A stretch of DNA of 64,000 nt from Diphasiastrum complanatum (GCA_029204225.1 CM055105.1:15057132-15121131); one strand, 5' to 3'. Counted from the stretch's first letter, positions 45,485 through 57,717 are shown. Notes: a model not told the origin generated them from the sequence alone. A program made the numbers and translations.

Positions 45485-46204
45485 AAAATAGAGCAATATT
45501 GCTTTCTACAACACTTGAATTAGAGCTCATACTTAGAAGATATTTAACGTGAAATAAAGTTAAGAAATTTCATAAAAGCCGTAAAACTTCATCACTCTGA
45601 ATATGATCTTTAAAAATCTTAGTCAAACTGAAATCAAATATGGTCATGCATACACTTGCTCGAATAAGCTAGAAGAGTAAAATTTTTGTTGCAGTAATGA
45701 CTTTTTGACTCTGAGGTCATTATTTTAAAACTTTTATTGATAAAAGCATTTTTTTAACACTTACTTACAAAAATCCTTAATCCAAACAAATAATTCAATA
45801 GACTCTAGTAATGTGTGTGAGAATACTATTTTCATTGTTCTTCTGACTTGATCGTCTTTACACGAATTCTAATTATGACGCTACAGATAGTAGTGAAAGT
45901 ATTATATAGTGACAGACTTAACTCACCTATTTTGGGTCCAAAATCAATGCTTTAGAATATGTACAACAACATTAAATCTGGTTAGCTCGCTTAGAATTGA
46001 GTAATTAGTTTTTTTGTATCAATTCTATTTGAGAAAAGATAACATGCCTATATGCATGATAATGGGTCACATTATAAAAATACTTTAAACTAATCATCCA
46101 TATAGTCAATGCAAAGATCTCAAAAAATAGAGCAATATTGCTTTCTACATCACTTGAATCGAAGCTCATACTTAGAAGATATTTAACTTGAAATAAAGTT
46201 AAGA
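45485..46204 (+). repeat. Direct repeats of about 82-90 bp, 638 bp apart
   Basis: 45485-45574 and 46123-46204 share aaaatagagcaatattgctt, gctcatacttagaagatatt and gaaataaagttaag with few differences. They could be ends of a small LTR-type element (TRIM) or a simple duplication; I see no primer-binding site after the first copy. Confidence 0.7.
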
Positions 46205-46242
46205 GACGAAAGTTAACATTCTATGAGAAAATTCTGATCTAG

Positions 46243-46625
46243 TGGAGAGTACATATCATAGATGCAATCACTGATTGATTGTCGACCATCGAAACCATAA
46301 ATAGCATCCACAAGTAACAGAGTGATGGAGGAGCTCACATCAAGGCTCACAAAGCAAAAGCATCTTTATTACAAAGAGACTGATACATATACAAGTAAAG
46401 GTCCCCTTTGCATGAGGATGCCACGTGGCATAGACGTAATAAATGCATGAAATTCACAATTGTCCTCTACGTGGCATTTTAGGCTATATACAGATGTAAT
46501 CTTGTTATCAGCCTGGGACAAGCCCTCGGGCTGGCTTCTTAACTAAAGCCTACTAAACTGAATCAGTACATAACAATTGTTAACTACACTAATAGTTCAA
46601 TCACAGTTGAGATTACTAATTCTAA
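46243..46625 (-). mobile_element. Probable copia LTR
   Basis: On the minus strand a purine run AAGAGAGGGAG (about 46637-46627) is followed by TTAGAATTAG..., a TATA-like tatatag, an aataaag polyadenylation-like signal and an end near ...gtactctcca. The layout is polypurine tract plus 3' LTR. A gccacgtggc G-box palindrome lies inside (about 46430). No second LTR confirms it. Confidence 0.5.
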
Positions 46626-46639
46626 CTCCCTCTCTTAAG

Positions 46640-47726
46640 CTCAAGTGTGATTTAAATATCAACTAACTGTACACTTATTGCAGTATCACATTTGAAGCTT
46701 TCATAAATACATCAAATCAAATCTAAGCTCAAATGTGATAAGAGTACTATCAGAATAAAAAATGTGTAGGAATGTCCTGGAGTGTTTGTATAGATCATAT
46801 GCAATTTTTCTGCTACATGTACTCGACTCACACTCAAGTACACAGTCAAAGTACTTGACTCACAAAGTATCAACCAAAGACCATGCTCTCAACAAGAGTC
46901 TGCCACACTTTTAACTAACTTGTTCACCATCCAACTTGAAACACAAGCGGACCACGTGAGACACAAGACTCACACTGAGGAAACCTCACTGCCACCATAA
47001 GATTATCATCCTCCATCTTACGAGGCTGACATTCTATCAGACGCTTACAAGACAAACTCATAACGCTGATAACAATGAGCAACTATGGCCGACTTGAGGA
47101 AATCTTACTGCCACTAAGATTATACTCTCACTAGAAAATCAGCTAGTAGACATGTCAACAAGTCACTGAGCATCAAATGAGTACTTTTTTCTTTTTTTGT
47201 AGCAAATGCATAACCAATCAAACTCCAACTCAGATCCACATGGACTTTCATGACAAAGTCACATGCAAGCAATCACATTCATGCAACCAACATGAATGGA
47301 AAACATATCAACTGATGATCATTGCTTGCTGAAAAAGATATCCTCCTACACCATACACCTTTTTCATAGGTAGATCCATTGCTACAGTCTTTGCATTGAC
47401 ATCTAGCTTCATCAAATTGCTTATAGTAGCCAAATCTTACTGATTAGAGCCACACAACCATATTCAAAAGAAGTAACTTACGATACTGATCTTGTCCACC
47501 TATCCCACATGTGCTTCTACCTGTATTCTCTCCATCCATGTCCTAATGGAATCACCATAATGTTTTAACCTGAGAATACCCATCAAATACTTACTCCAAT
47601 ATCATCTTCAAGTCCTTCACCAATGGTGTGGGCTGACATACCATCTAGCTCACATGTGAGATCTTCCTTGGCTACATCCAAATGACCTCTCCATTCCAAT
47701 ACTAGACCATGCAATCTCACTTTGCA
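46640..47726 (-). other. Degenerate retroelement-like debris
   Basis: No frame survives. Position upstream of the putative polypurine tract suggests a copia 3' coding end (RNase H) beyond recognition. It separates the two Helitron remnants. Confidence 0.35.
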
Positions 47727-48568
47727 CTATGATGAAGCACATCGACCTGAGATGAACTGATAATTGAAGTAGACTACCCACCTGTTCTCTAATTCTATTC
47801 CATGTGACTTCACCTTCTCTCCGTTGTCTCTATGCCTATACGAAAGATACCCATTCACTACCATTGTTTCATCAATGGAATTCCTAAAGTAGTCCTTCAA
47901 GCATTTTCCATCCTTCATGCACGGTGCATTTGGAAAAGATGTTCTGCAGGGGCCGTGCATCATACAGGTCCTCACTATCTCATACAACTCCGGATCATCC
48001 CCCCTCACAAGAATCTCTATGCATACGATATGATCGTAATCTCCAACAATGATGGGTTTGCTCCGCTCCTCCAATATAATCAATAGGTGGGCATGGGGCA
48101 ATCCTCTCTTCTGAAACTCTACAACATGAAGCCTTTCTATAATGCCCCCAAATATCCCATCCTTTTTCAACAAATCAATCAAGTGTTAAAGCTTCATGTG
48201 CTAAAAACCCTCGACACCAAATTGGGCCTATCTGTAGGTGTCTGTTGAAATCTCAACTCCCTCCTCACTTCTGACCAATTTGGGTTCGCTGTCATTGTGA
48301 TAAACAAATCAGGAGAACCCAACTCCATACCGATGGCCATAGCATCCTGGTATTGCTGATGCATATGACGTGGCAAACCGATATAAGATGATGGAAGGAC
48401 TATTTGTTGCCCTATGTCGCTAGCGGAATGAGATCCAAGGGCATCAACGATGCCATTGCAAATCTCTCTATGGAATCTATCTTGATTGTTATAGATGTAG
48501 TTCATGTTGGTTTGCACCATTTTTGCTACCACGTCACACACATACTCTTGCAATAGCCTTCCACCCAA
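47727..48568 (-). pseudogene. Helitron Rep-domain region
   Basis: Rep is the HUH endonuclease that nicks and rejoins Helitron ends. The frame 48568-48194 has LLQEYVCDVVAKM, QQIVLPSSYIGLPRHMHQQY and DLFITMTANPNWSEV. After a frame break, 48182-47727 has EFQKRGLPHAHLLIILEE, containing the HUH metal-binding motif (HAH), and a Cys/His-rich stretch (CMMHGPCRTSFPNAPCM). All are standard in plant Helitron proteins. The tyrosine-bearing part after this is not found and the helicase is absent on this side. Confidence 0.88.
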
Positions 48569-48599
48569 ATGTATAGGTGAAACATGCTCTGCTTGTACC

Positions 48600-49376
48600 T
48601 ATAAATGGTAGCTGTAAAACTCTCGAATGGTTACAACTTTGTGTCCACCCTCTAATTGCTCTTCAAGAGCATCTGAATGTATATCATCACGTCTGTCATC
48701 ATCATCACCACATGTGACATCTCTCATACACATATGTGGAATCCCCTAATACCACCCATCGGTACCGTAAGAAAAGAGGAGGACAAAATGCAAGGTATCA
48801 TACAATGAATGATGCTCTGTGATATGCTACAGACCATCCTGAATGGAGTGCAATATGATTTCATGCATTTCATCGTTCGAGGTCTCATATATAGGCATAA
48901 GCACTGCAATCTCATTGCTCGTAGGAGCATTGAACTCTCTATTCGCTCTACTCTATGAACAACCAGACACTATGTGAAGTTGAATATCCTTTGTGACATT
49001 CTCTCGCATGATTCGAGCAACATTCTTAAAATGTTGCGCAAACGGATTCACATCCATCATCATGCTTTGCAAAAGGGAGAGAACATCACGCCTAAGGTCG
49101 AGATTCAGAGATAATCTCTGATCTAATTGCAAATCATCATCATACATGATGTAGATATGTGAAAATTAAGGTCTATCTAAGGGCAACAAACCACCAATAT
49201 GATGATATAGAGCTATTCCTTTTTGCTTTCCATCGCATGGCTGAACAACAACTACACACAAACTCCATCCCCCCCAAATCATGACACATTGGTCTATCAA
49301 GTGATCTGGCCACCTCAAACAACCTACCTACGGAATGTGCAGGCGAAATCCTACCCAAAAATCTTTTTTTTTGCAT
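48600..49376 (-). pseudogene. Helitron N-terminal zinc-finger and conserved middle region
   Basis: Reading frames change repeatedly. HDLGGMEFVCSCCSAMRWKA (49290-49230) is the Cys-rich motif that opens many plant Helitron proteins. The frame 49147-48953 holds VNPFAQHFKNVARIMRENV. About 48930-48760 in other frames reads PTSNEIAVLMPIYE and HHSLYDTLHFVLLF, matching the APT.DEVA... and HP.YD.L.YPLLFP blocks of Helitrons. At least three frame breaks. Confidence 0.8.
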
Positions 49377-50333
49377 TCATTCTACGCTTTATCCTTCTAG
49401 CTCTAGCAAATCTAGACTTTGCCTCAGGGGTCCTATACGAAGGGTGGCTACGCACTTCCTCAAGTGTACCAAACTCCACTGAAATCGGTTCAACTCTCTC
49501 AATTTCCTCTCTATCTCTCACTGTCGCAACATATCTATGTCTCATTCTTCTAACCTTGGCTGATCTTGACTCCTCTTCAGGGGTTCTATATGATGGATGG
49601 TTACGCACCTCTATGGGTGTAACATACATAACAAATATCGAATCTACTCCCTCAAATGATTCTCTACCTCTAACTGGTGTACAAACCACCTCTATATTGT
49701 CAACATTGGACATCGGATCCAATGGAATAGACGAAGTCACAGCCGCATCTAAAGACGTCAAACAAATCCCCACAGACCTCTTGTCGAAGAACTGACATGT
49801 GTGATGGACCCTGTTCCGAATGTACTCAATAGGACATCCTCATGTAAACCCAATCCCCCTACCGACATACCAACATTTACTACAGTATGTGTGTCATTGG
49901 CAACTCTTTCAAATGTGGTGGAATCAATTGCATCCCTACGAACAACATCATGCACCTGCTCCAACTCATGAGGAAGAAGCCTCATCTTTGTTCTTCTGAT
50001 TCGCTCTAATCTATTCTTCTTCTCCAATCTAGATTCTAACTCCAGCGTCTTACAGGTGGGATCTCTACGAACATGATTAGGGGTGACAATCTCTCCTAAA
50101 TCACCTACAAAACCAACATCACCAACGGACATATGTTCAATGCTATGCAAGTTTGAAATCAAACTTGTAGTTGAACATGTCGCATCCTCAACAACACGGA
50201 TGACAGATGCAGATGATAATGCCCTTCGCACAACGTTGCATTTTCGATTCAACCTCCTCTTCCTTGCGGACCGGTTCTCACCCTCTGGAGTAATGTACAA
50301 AGGATTGTTCCTCACACACTCAGGGGTGTCCAT
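49351..50333 (-). pseudogene. Helitron N-terminal basic repeat region
   Basis: Two frames (50333-49758 and 49773-49351) encode four related basic units of the type VR..P.Y.TPE.ESR.A..RR..R, at about 50320-50240, 50075-49985, 49625-49540 and 49470-49370. Between them lie Ser/Thr/Val-rich spacers. The pattern resembles the STPR-type repeats known in some DNA-binding and mobile-element proteins; a DNA-binding or nuclear-targeting role is inference. The region starts with MDTPECVRNN, a plausible original start. Confidence 0.7.
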
Positions 50334-50344
50334 GCTCTATTCTA

Positions 50345-52974
50345 CATAAATTTTTCATGAGTTTATTGAGTTAGTCATGGTGATATTATCTTTGGTATTG
50401 GAAAGATTCAGATCCTATATTTGTTGTTTCTATATTTTCGATGAATGTTTGGATATTTAGCTTTCATCATGCTAGTTTGATGGACAGTCACATTGTTGCT
50501 GCCCTAGTCTAAATACTATGTATACCTCTTCAAGTGATCATCAGTTTTCAATAAGATACTCTTATATTTTGATTTTCAAGAGATCTTGTTCCTGGTTGTC
50601 GCTACACGTTATTGGAGATGCTATGGTTTGGTACCAGTATGGTAAGTTGGTTGGTTACTATTTGTGCCTTTGTTCTTGGATATTTTTGGATCACTTTCAC
50701 GTATATGGGCTATCATGGAGGGTGCTTCTTTTCAGAGATTGCTTATATGGTTTTGCTTTATTAGTGGAGCTATCTTGATGGTATTTGGAGGATTCTTTAT
50801 CATTCTACTACTGAAGGACAATGGTGCTATCTATCTATTCTTCTGGAGCTGGGTTTACACCATCTATCTATATGTATATTGTTTAAGATAGCTTAGTTAG
50901 CAACTAAATATAATGTTGACGACGTGGATTTCTATAATAAATAATACCAATTTTACTTGAATCTTACGACAATATTACATGGATAATCCTATCATGAATC
51001 GGCGATCATGTGGATTCTTTAAATTGTTGCGGTTATTTAGAGACAGAAGTCTTGGAAGGCCATTAAACACTTAATTAGTATGGTCTCCGAAAAGTCTTGG
51101 GAAATTTCCTCTTACGTTGATCTTATGTTATTTCTGACGTAGTTGGATAAGTGACGTAGTTGGATAAGCTGGTGTTATCTGGATCACAACACCTGGTTGA
51201 TTTGTTGTTGTGGGCCTCCATCATCCATCCATGAGAGGACGGAGAGTATGGAATGAATGTTCAAGTAAACAGTTCGTTCCTTGAATTTGTGAGCTTATGC
51301 TATTCAACATGAACACCTCTTCACGTGTCAACTCATGAATGTTTCAAAAAACCAGAAATCCACGTGGGCGGGGTGAGGCCAGATAATGGGTTGCGTTTGC
51401 CTAAAATTTAAGAAGCTAATAAAATAATACAAGAAAAAAGGCCCTTTGCGTTCATTGCAGGCAGGCATAATAATATCCTATCCAGGTGAAAGCTCGAATA
51501 ATAATATTACCTCTCTCTGGTTCGGCATCGATTTCTTTTAAGGATCTATGCCCTAAGCTAATAAGGCTATACAATCCCGATCCCCATTCATTTATTAGTC
51601 TCAGCGCAATCTCAGTTTCTTGCATATAATGAAGGCGGTTCAGTTCCGATCCATCAGGCACTGATTCTCATTCACCTCGCTTTTTGAAGAGAATTATTAC
51701 TGTCTTAGATCATTTTTGCTGGCACAGTTACCCTAGTTCTTGGCCATATTTTCTCTTCTTAGGCACTATTGTGGTAATTGCACGTCACTAACCATAACTA
51801 AGTCTTAAGGTCTTTGATTTGTTCTTTCATGGTTCCTTGGAGTATATCTTCACATTTACTTGCACCACTAATCATAATTAAGTATTCAAGTCTTTAATTT
51901 GTTCTTGCATGGTTCCTATAGTTGCACATGCCACGCTTGTGCTTTAATTTTACAACTCAACACTCCAAACACCCTGCTATGTTTACACAAAGATTGACAA
52001 TACATTGCCTATTGTAATCTCCGACTTAGAAAATGAAATGAATAATCTCAAATTAGTTAAAATCTCAAAGTTCCTAATTTTGTGCATATATCTCAAACTC
52101 TATTGTTAATAACATTTTTAACGCTAGAAAGAATGAACGCAATCTAGCATGAGGACTTCTAACTAGGTTTCATAAGATTCTAATCTATTTGTTAACTTGG
52201 TATATGTCTTTCCTAGATTTCACTTATCATGTAACTTAGTTAATCTTTCTCTACATTATAGAACTCGTGCATGCACCATGCAAAAAGTGGAAAAACTCAA
52301 GCTTGAGTCTTAGATACAACATGGGAGAAAAAGACAAATACCAAAGCCAATTTTGCGTAAGAAAGGACTATAGGCATGCCATCTTCTTGGTAGGTCTACT
52401 TTTTTAGTGTTTATGTATTAGGATGTTGCATATTGATTTTGCATAAACACGAGGATGCTTCAATATTGTGGAGAACAGAAATTAGAATTTTATGTTGTTT
52501 GCACTTGTCTTGGACACATCCTCTAGCCATACTGTATGTGAAACTCACTCTCAAAATGGAATCTATTTTACTATGCAAAATAAAATCAATCTCATTCATG
52601 GTCACATGCAATGAATTGAATCATATGAATAGTTTAATAACTTATTTGTATTTTTGTTGTTGTAACACCATACCATGACTATGATGCTACCTAATCTCTA
52701 AGTAAATAAGTAGTTATCTAATGTGTATAAGTACTTTGCAAGAATACTTGGGCTCCTTCCAAGATGGGTTGATTTCCTCCTATTTTTCTGTCGTATTTAT
52801 TGTTCACATCCTTCCAACTAACTTTATTTTCTTATTAAAGTTCGACTTCAAACAAAATACTAGAAATTTTTATTCAAATTGTTATTTCTTATTAGTTTTC
52901 AATATTGGTCCATTAAATTTAAATAGACCCTTCTTTGTTGGATGTTGTAATTGGTTCCTTGTAAGTAATATTGC
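50345..52974. other. Gene-less stretch
   Basis: No recognised gene on either strand. A 69-codon minus frame at 51661-51452 is the only one with a protein-like composition (ETEIALRLINEWGSGLY), possibly an isolated exon, but I cannot assign it. A diverged tandem duplication is listed separately. Confidence 0.45.
51784..51922 (+). repeat. Diverged tandem duplication, about 80-bp period
   Basis: Two copies begin cactaa(c/t)cataa(c/t)taagt and run to catggttcc (51786-51836 and 51866-51918), with scattered substitutions. Confidence 0.7.
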
Positions 52975-53027
52975 TTCTCGGTTTCCAAGGGGAGGTTCGA
53001 ACTTGGGACCAAAGAAACTTACAACAT
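52975..53027 (-). mobile_element. SINE fragment
   Basis: About 45 bp matches the B-box half of the SINE at 43150-43234: on minus, tttctttggtcccaagttcg then aacctccccttggaaacc. The A-box half is missing. No clear target duplication. Confidence 0.6.
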
Positions 53028-54902
53028 GTGAGTAATGATGACAACTCATACTCTCAAATGCCATCATGTGAAGCTTCCACTCAAGCATATCAAATAAGGT
53101 GATGCGAAAGATCGTAAAGAGCTTCGCCATGCACATTGAAAAGATGATTCCCATTTTTTTTAATTCAAACGCACCCATAACATAAAAAAGAGAACCATCA
53201 TGATAGCAAGAGAACATGATAGCAAGAGAAGTAAGCAATAAAATGCTCAAAGTAAGTTTAAAAAGCATCAAAAATCTAAACTAGGTGATTATTCACTCAA
53301 GGCTTTGTCGTACAAGTGTACGTAGAAGAATCATTCAAAAATGAAAAAAATAAGTATGTCAATTTAGAAGGATTTTAAAAATTTTAAAAATAATTTTTGT
53401 TGCTCAAACTCAATATAGAGAGACCTCACCTTTTAACAAATCATTGCACTATACTACCTTCAATCTAGCAAAGCTAAAAAGAAAACAAAATTCATTATCA
53501 TATTATGTTTGAGCTTTTAAGTTCACTCTTGGAGATTTGAAGGCCTTTCAGCACAAATGTCACATGAAAGTAAAAAAGAATGGAATCCCTTCAATCAAAA
53601 GTTATGTATGAGCTTTAATTACTAAGTGGGTTTGATTTTGATTGGTGCATGTTGAAAACAAAAAACTCAATGCTCTATGATCTAAGGATAAGTACATGCA
53701 TATTGAAATGAAACTATTAGTTTAAAGTCTCAAGGTGAAACATAAGTGTGTAATTTTTTTGTGGAAGGACTTCAAACCACTAGATACTCTAGTCATTATA
53801 TGTTCTACTTAAAATAAATTTAACTTTTGAGGCATTCCATTCTATAGACTAAAAGCTAATCATGAAAGACTTCTAAATCTAAGCCCAAAAATTATTATAA
53901 TTTTTGAGAGTTTAGAACTTGCCAAGCACTAAGGATGGTTGTTGTGCTTACACATGTGATGGGTAGGCTTTGTACATAGATCCTAGTGCATGATCATAAA
54001 GTTTTCAGAATTTTAATTGCATCTCTTGCGTAAATTTAGCTTCCACTTTTTTTTAAGGTTTATGCCACCTCATTAGAGTGCTTATTTGCTTGAAATGTTT
54101 TAACGACATTTAACTTGTCAGAAGCTACACATAAATTTTTGTAACATACAAGTGCATATAGTAAAAATTATGCAAAAAAAAAACGATGTTCATAATGGGG
54201 AAGGTGGCCTTCCATGGCCCTTGAGCATCCTTGGCAAAAGGGCCTTAGTAGCTTACAAGTGTCAAAAAACTTAGGGACAAAATCTCAGTGCCGTCTTATC
54301 ACACATGGGCAAAATGTTTAGTTAGGTGTTTTTCAATATAAAATTATTTTTTTGAAATGTGTGGCGTTGAAGCATTGGGGGCAAACCAAGCAGTGTCCGG
54401 AAGATGCAACCCCTCATCTCTTATTGGCACGGAGCCAATAACGGTTGACACCATACACTGGCCACCACGTGTATGAAAAGGCCCAAACTTTTAAGAACAA
54501 GCCACCTGTTAAATTATTCCATAGTAAAAAATCACAAAATATATATTAAAACCAATAAATAGTCTCTCATGTGTAAGTGGAGGTAGAGGCCTGAAGCATT
54601 CATATTCTTTCCAAGCTGTGTAAACATTAGATGCACAAAATTGTCTGCCACGTGGTGCACTCTTATTAGAGTGAGATTGAGCACCTATTCAATTTTTTGG
54701 TGTACTAGAAATTTTTTGTAGGTTTCAAATGGCTCTACACTCAATTTTATGGCGACCAATGAAATTTTTTGGTTGTTTTGGACAAAAAGGTGCTCGATAG
54801 TTACCACATCTGAATCTCTGACGGTTCCAGAGGTGCGAGAATTCCTACACATCCAGATTTTTGTCAGTTCAGATGCCGGAGCACCCGTGACCGCGAGCAC
54901 CA
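53028..54902. other. Gene-less stretch
   Basis: AT-rich, no gene recognised. The ORFs at 54685-54961 on both strands overlap each other and lack any known motif. Confidence 0.5.
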
Positions 54903-55074
54903 AATTTCTTGTTGGGCCTCCAAAACCATGCACAGGCGCACATGTTTTCGATTTAGTGTAGTTTAATTATATATCTAGAATTAGGTCCAATTTCTTGTTG
55001 GGCCTCCAAAACCATGCACAGGCGCACATGTTTTCGATTTAGTGTAGTTTAATTATATATCTAGAATTAGGTCC
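54903..55074 (+). repeat. Perfect 86-bp tandem duplication
   Basis: 54903-54988 and 54989-55074 appear identical base for base by eye. The absence of differences implies a very recent event or an assembly duplication. It lies about 570 bp upstream of the acyltransferase start. Confidence 0.92.
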
Positions 55075-55528
55075 AAGTGCAGAATGCCTATGGGATACAC
55101 ATGGGCTTGGGGAAGAGACCTCGGGCAGATCTATGTGAATCAACAAATAGCTTTTCAAATTAAAAAAATAATGTACATGTGTGGCTGTGCTTGAGCTGAG
55201 CTGGGGTCAACCTTGGGCGGTGCCTCAAAGATGCATCCTCCCTCGCCTGTCCCCCACCCCCCAAACAGTATTTTAAGATCCGTTATCTGATTCTCGGTTG
55301 AATGCAATTACGTAACTAGTTGTCTGTTCGTCTGGAAGGTTTTTCTCTTGCGAACACGTTACAAGTGAAATAAATTCAATTTCTCAATCTACATTGATTT
55401 TATCTGTCTGCTTAACCACACCCATCCGTGTGATCATAGGAAATAAAACCAAAGTCTGCCTATCACGATTCACGGCTTCTGCTTGCTGCAACAAAGTTGT
55501 CTTCTACAGGAAGCAGGAAGATAACTCT
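55075..55528. other. Upstream region of acyltransferase gene
   Basis: No other gene. Likely holds promoter elements, but no specific site stands out apart from the TATA box that follows. Confidence 0.4.
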
Positions 55529-55538
55529 CTATATAAAG
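55529..55538 (+). promoter_or_regulatory. TATA box of acyltransferase gene
   Basis: CTATATAAAG is a near-ideal plant TATA box, 107 bp before the ATG at 55645. This would place transcription start near 55560 and give a leader of about 85 bases. Confidence 0.7.
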
Positions 55539-55644
55539 TTTAGAGTGCACCGGGCCTTGTTTCATCTGGCCGCAAGTACGTTTCATGGGCTGTGCCTTGA
55601 GCAACGCTGCTCCTCATGCATGATGCAGGTGCGGATAGTGGGCA

Positions 55645-57060
55645 ATGGTGAGATCAGTAGCAATCCGAGCAGTATCCGAAGTTGTTCCTGGAAATCATGC
55701 ACAATCTTCAGATACAGTTGTACTTTCAAATATTGACCAGATGTTCTGTTCTTATGCACACTATCCACAGCTCGTCTTCTTCTTTAAGTCTCACTACACT
55801 TCCTCCAGTGAGATCAGTAGCATGATGCGGAGCTTGAAAGAATCCCTTGCTATGGTGCTTGATAACTATCCCGTGGTGGCAGGACGTGTCAGATCCACAA
55901 AGCAGGGAAGATGGGAGCTGGTGAGGGAGCCTAAAGATGGTGTGGTGTTCTTAGAGGCCACGGCAGACGCACGTTTGGATGATTGGCCCGATCTAAGGCG
56001 GTGTTCGCTGCTACTGGACCTCAATCCTCAAGAAACTGTGGCTAGAGAGATTGAGGAGGTGCCCATGGCCAAGGTGCAGGTGACTGTATTCAATTGTGGA
56101 GGAGTGGCGCTGGGATTCAGCTTCGCACACGTCCTGACTGATGGCATGGGCGCAATCCAGTTTCTCATGGCGTGGGGGGAAACTCATCAGCGCAAACGCC
56201 TTTCCATAGCTCCGTTGATTTCCAGGACGATAATCAAGGCTCGCGATCCTCCACAGCTCACAGTCACTGTCCCAGAAACTACCTCTTCATTCCTGCTGCC
56301 AACCCCTGCCAAGCAGCAAACCTACATCAATTGTAGGCCTGATGACCCCAGCTCTTTTCCGCAGATCATTCTTATGCGGGTTTCGGACAAGAAAGTAAAC
56401 GAGTGTGTGAAGGTGGTAGAGAGAGGACCTTTCGCCTATGGTAGCGCGACATCTCACGAAGCTCTGTGTGCGCTGGTGTGGTCCAGCTTGACTCGAGCTC
56501 GGGGATGGAGCTCCGATCAAGACGAGACCAAGTTTTCCTTCCCTGTGAACATCCGCAGTCGCTGCGATCCTCCTGTTCCTGAAGGCTATTTCGGAAATGC
56601 TATTTTTCAATGTTGCGTTGTTGCCAAGGCCGTTGCCATTGCAACCTGCCACATCTCCTACGCAGCCAAGCTCATACATGATTGCATAAAGAGCCACAAC
56701 GCCGTGTTCTGCCAAAGTGTGATCGACTGGACGGAGCTGCAACTAAGGAACGCCAAAAGCCTACGTATGCACTTTGGCGATCCAGAAACTTTCGGCTGCA
56801 CCACCTTTGTAGGCTTCCCGATCTATGAAGTGAACTTTGGCTGGGGAAAGCCTCTGTTTGTGTCATTTATTCAAATTCGGCCTGAAACCGATCCCGGTCC
56901 GCAATCTGGAATAGTGATCATGCCATCTCCAGAAGGTGGAAGGACCCGAGACTTGATGATTGGTTGCTTCAACCAGAAACACATGGATGCACTTCTCAAC
57001 GATCCAATTCTTCTGCCTTACCGTGATAAAAAGAACGATATTCTCTTGAGACCATACTGA
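55645..57060 (+). CDS. BAHD-family acyl-CoA acyltransferase
   Basis: BAHD enzymes move an acyl group from a CoA thioester to an alcohol or amine in cytosolic specialised metabolism. The 471-residue single-exon frame is of normal length (about 430-480). The catalytic HxxxD motif is HVLTD at residues 162-166, within LGFSFAHVLTDGMGAIQFL. The second family motif, normally DFGWG, is NFGWG at 397-401. Other family blocks: DNYPVVAGR (73-81), SHEALCALVWSSLTRARG (270-287) and FPVNIRSR...PPVPEGYFGN (299-318). The start is chosen as the first ATG after the TATA box; SNIDQMF follows at 28-34 as in family N-termini. Substrate cannot be read from sequence: hydroxycinnamoyl, acetyl or fatty acyl donors are all possible. 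Asp-to-Asn in the structural motif may affect folding or activity. It is the only intact gene in the window. Confidence 0.93.
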   Translation: MVRSVAIRAVSEVVPGNHAQSSDTVVLSNIDQMFCSYAHYPQLVFFFKSHYTSSSEISSMMRSLKESLAMVLDNYPVVAGRVRSTKQGRWELVREPKDGVVFLEATADARLDDWPDLRRCSLLLDLNPQETVAREIEEVPMAKVQVTVFNCGGVALGFSFAHVLTDGMGAIQFLMAWGETHQRKRLSIAPLISRTIIKARDPPQLTVTVPETTSSFLLPTPAKQQTYINCRPDDPSSFPQIILMRVSDKKVNECVKVVERGPFAYGSATSHEALCALVWSSLTRARGWSSDQDETKFSFPVNIRSRCDPPVPEGYFGNAIFQCCVVAKAVAIATCHISYAAKLIHDCIKSHNAVFCQSVIDWTELQLRNAKSLRMHFGDPETFGCTTFVGFPIYEVNFGWGKPLFVSFIQIRPETDPGPQSGIVIMPSPEGGRTRDLMIGCFNQKHMDALLNDPILLPYRDKKNDILLRPY

Positions 57061-57717
57061 TCAGCTGGCTACTGTAGCTGCTCTCAAAATTGAGCACATT
57101 ACCCAAAATGATAACTTGATTTATGAGCAGAAAAACTATGGCTCCCTCTAGTTAGTAGCTTATATACAATAATTCGGGTACAGCCTGAATCCTGATATTT
57201 GTTAGATCAATTGTAAAACCGTTTATTTTGGAGTCAGTATAGTGTGAAACGAGTTGGCAGTTATGTAAGGCATGTGTCCAAAGGTAGAATGGGCAGCCCT
57301 AAGTAAGTAGGTTCTTAGGTTCTTGGCACATACAGATGTGCATTTTATTGGCTGACACCTGTTGAGTGAATGTATTAAGTACCTTTTTGATTTTTGCATT
57401 TAGTGTTTTCTGTGTCGTACAGATACTTAGCTTGCCATGATGAATGCTCTGATTATTTGATTGCTGTGTGTCATAGTTTAGTTTGCATAGTATGTAATGA
57501 TTGATGCAGGTAAAGACAGAATTATGATCCATCTAAGGTTATGGGCCCACATCACCAGGTAGTTTAATCATTTCTGAAAGCGACCTGTACTGTCGAAGGG
57601 ATACGAAGGAGAAAGCGAGTGAGGTCGAAGCAGAACAAATTATAGTCTGCCTAAAGGTCGAGATGATGACTGAAATCAGTCCATTGAGCGATTCGAGTCC
57701 TTGAGAAACCTGAGGAG
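57061..57717. other. 3' flank of acyltransferase gene
   Basis: No gene. Presumably contains the 3' untranslated region; no strong AATAAA signal is evident, though an aataattc lies near 57170. Confidence 0.45.

Larger units (their letters stand above)
44820..46242. other. Gene-less AT-rich stretch with repeats
   Basis: No gene. Contains a minisatellite-like array and a pair of direct repeats, listed separately. Confidence 0.55.

Noticed and set aside
50518-50891. Hydrophobic plus-strand frames resembling a membrane protein
   Set aside because: T-rich DNA readily gives Phe/Leu/Ile-rich translations; two frames overlap and no start or splice context supports a gene.
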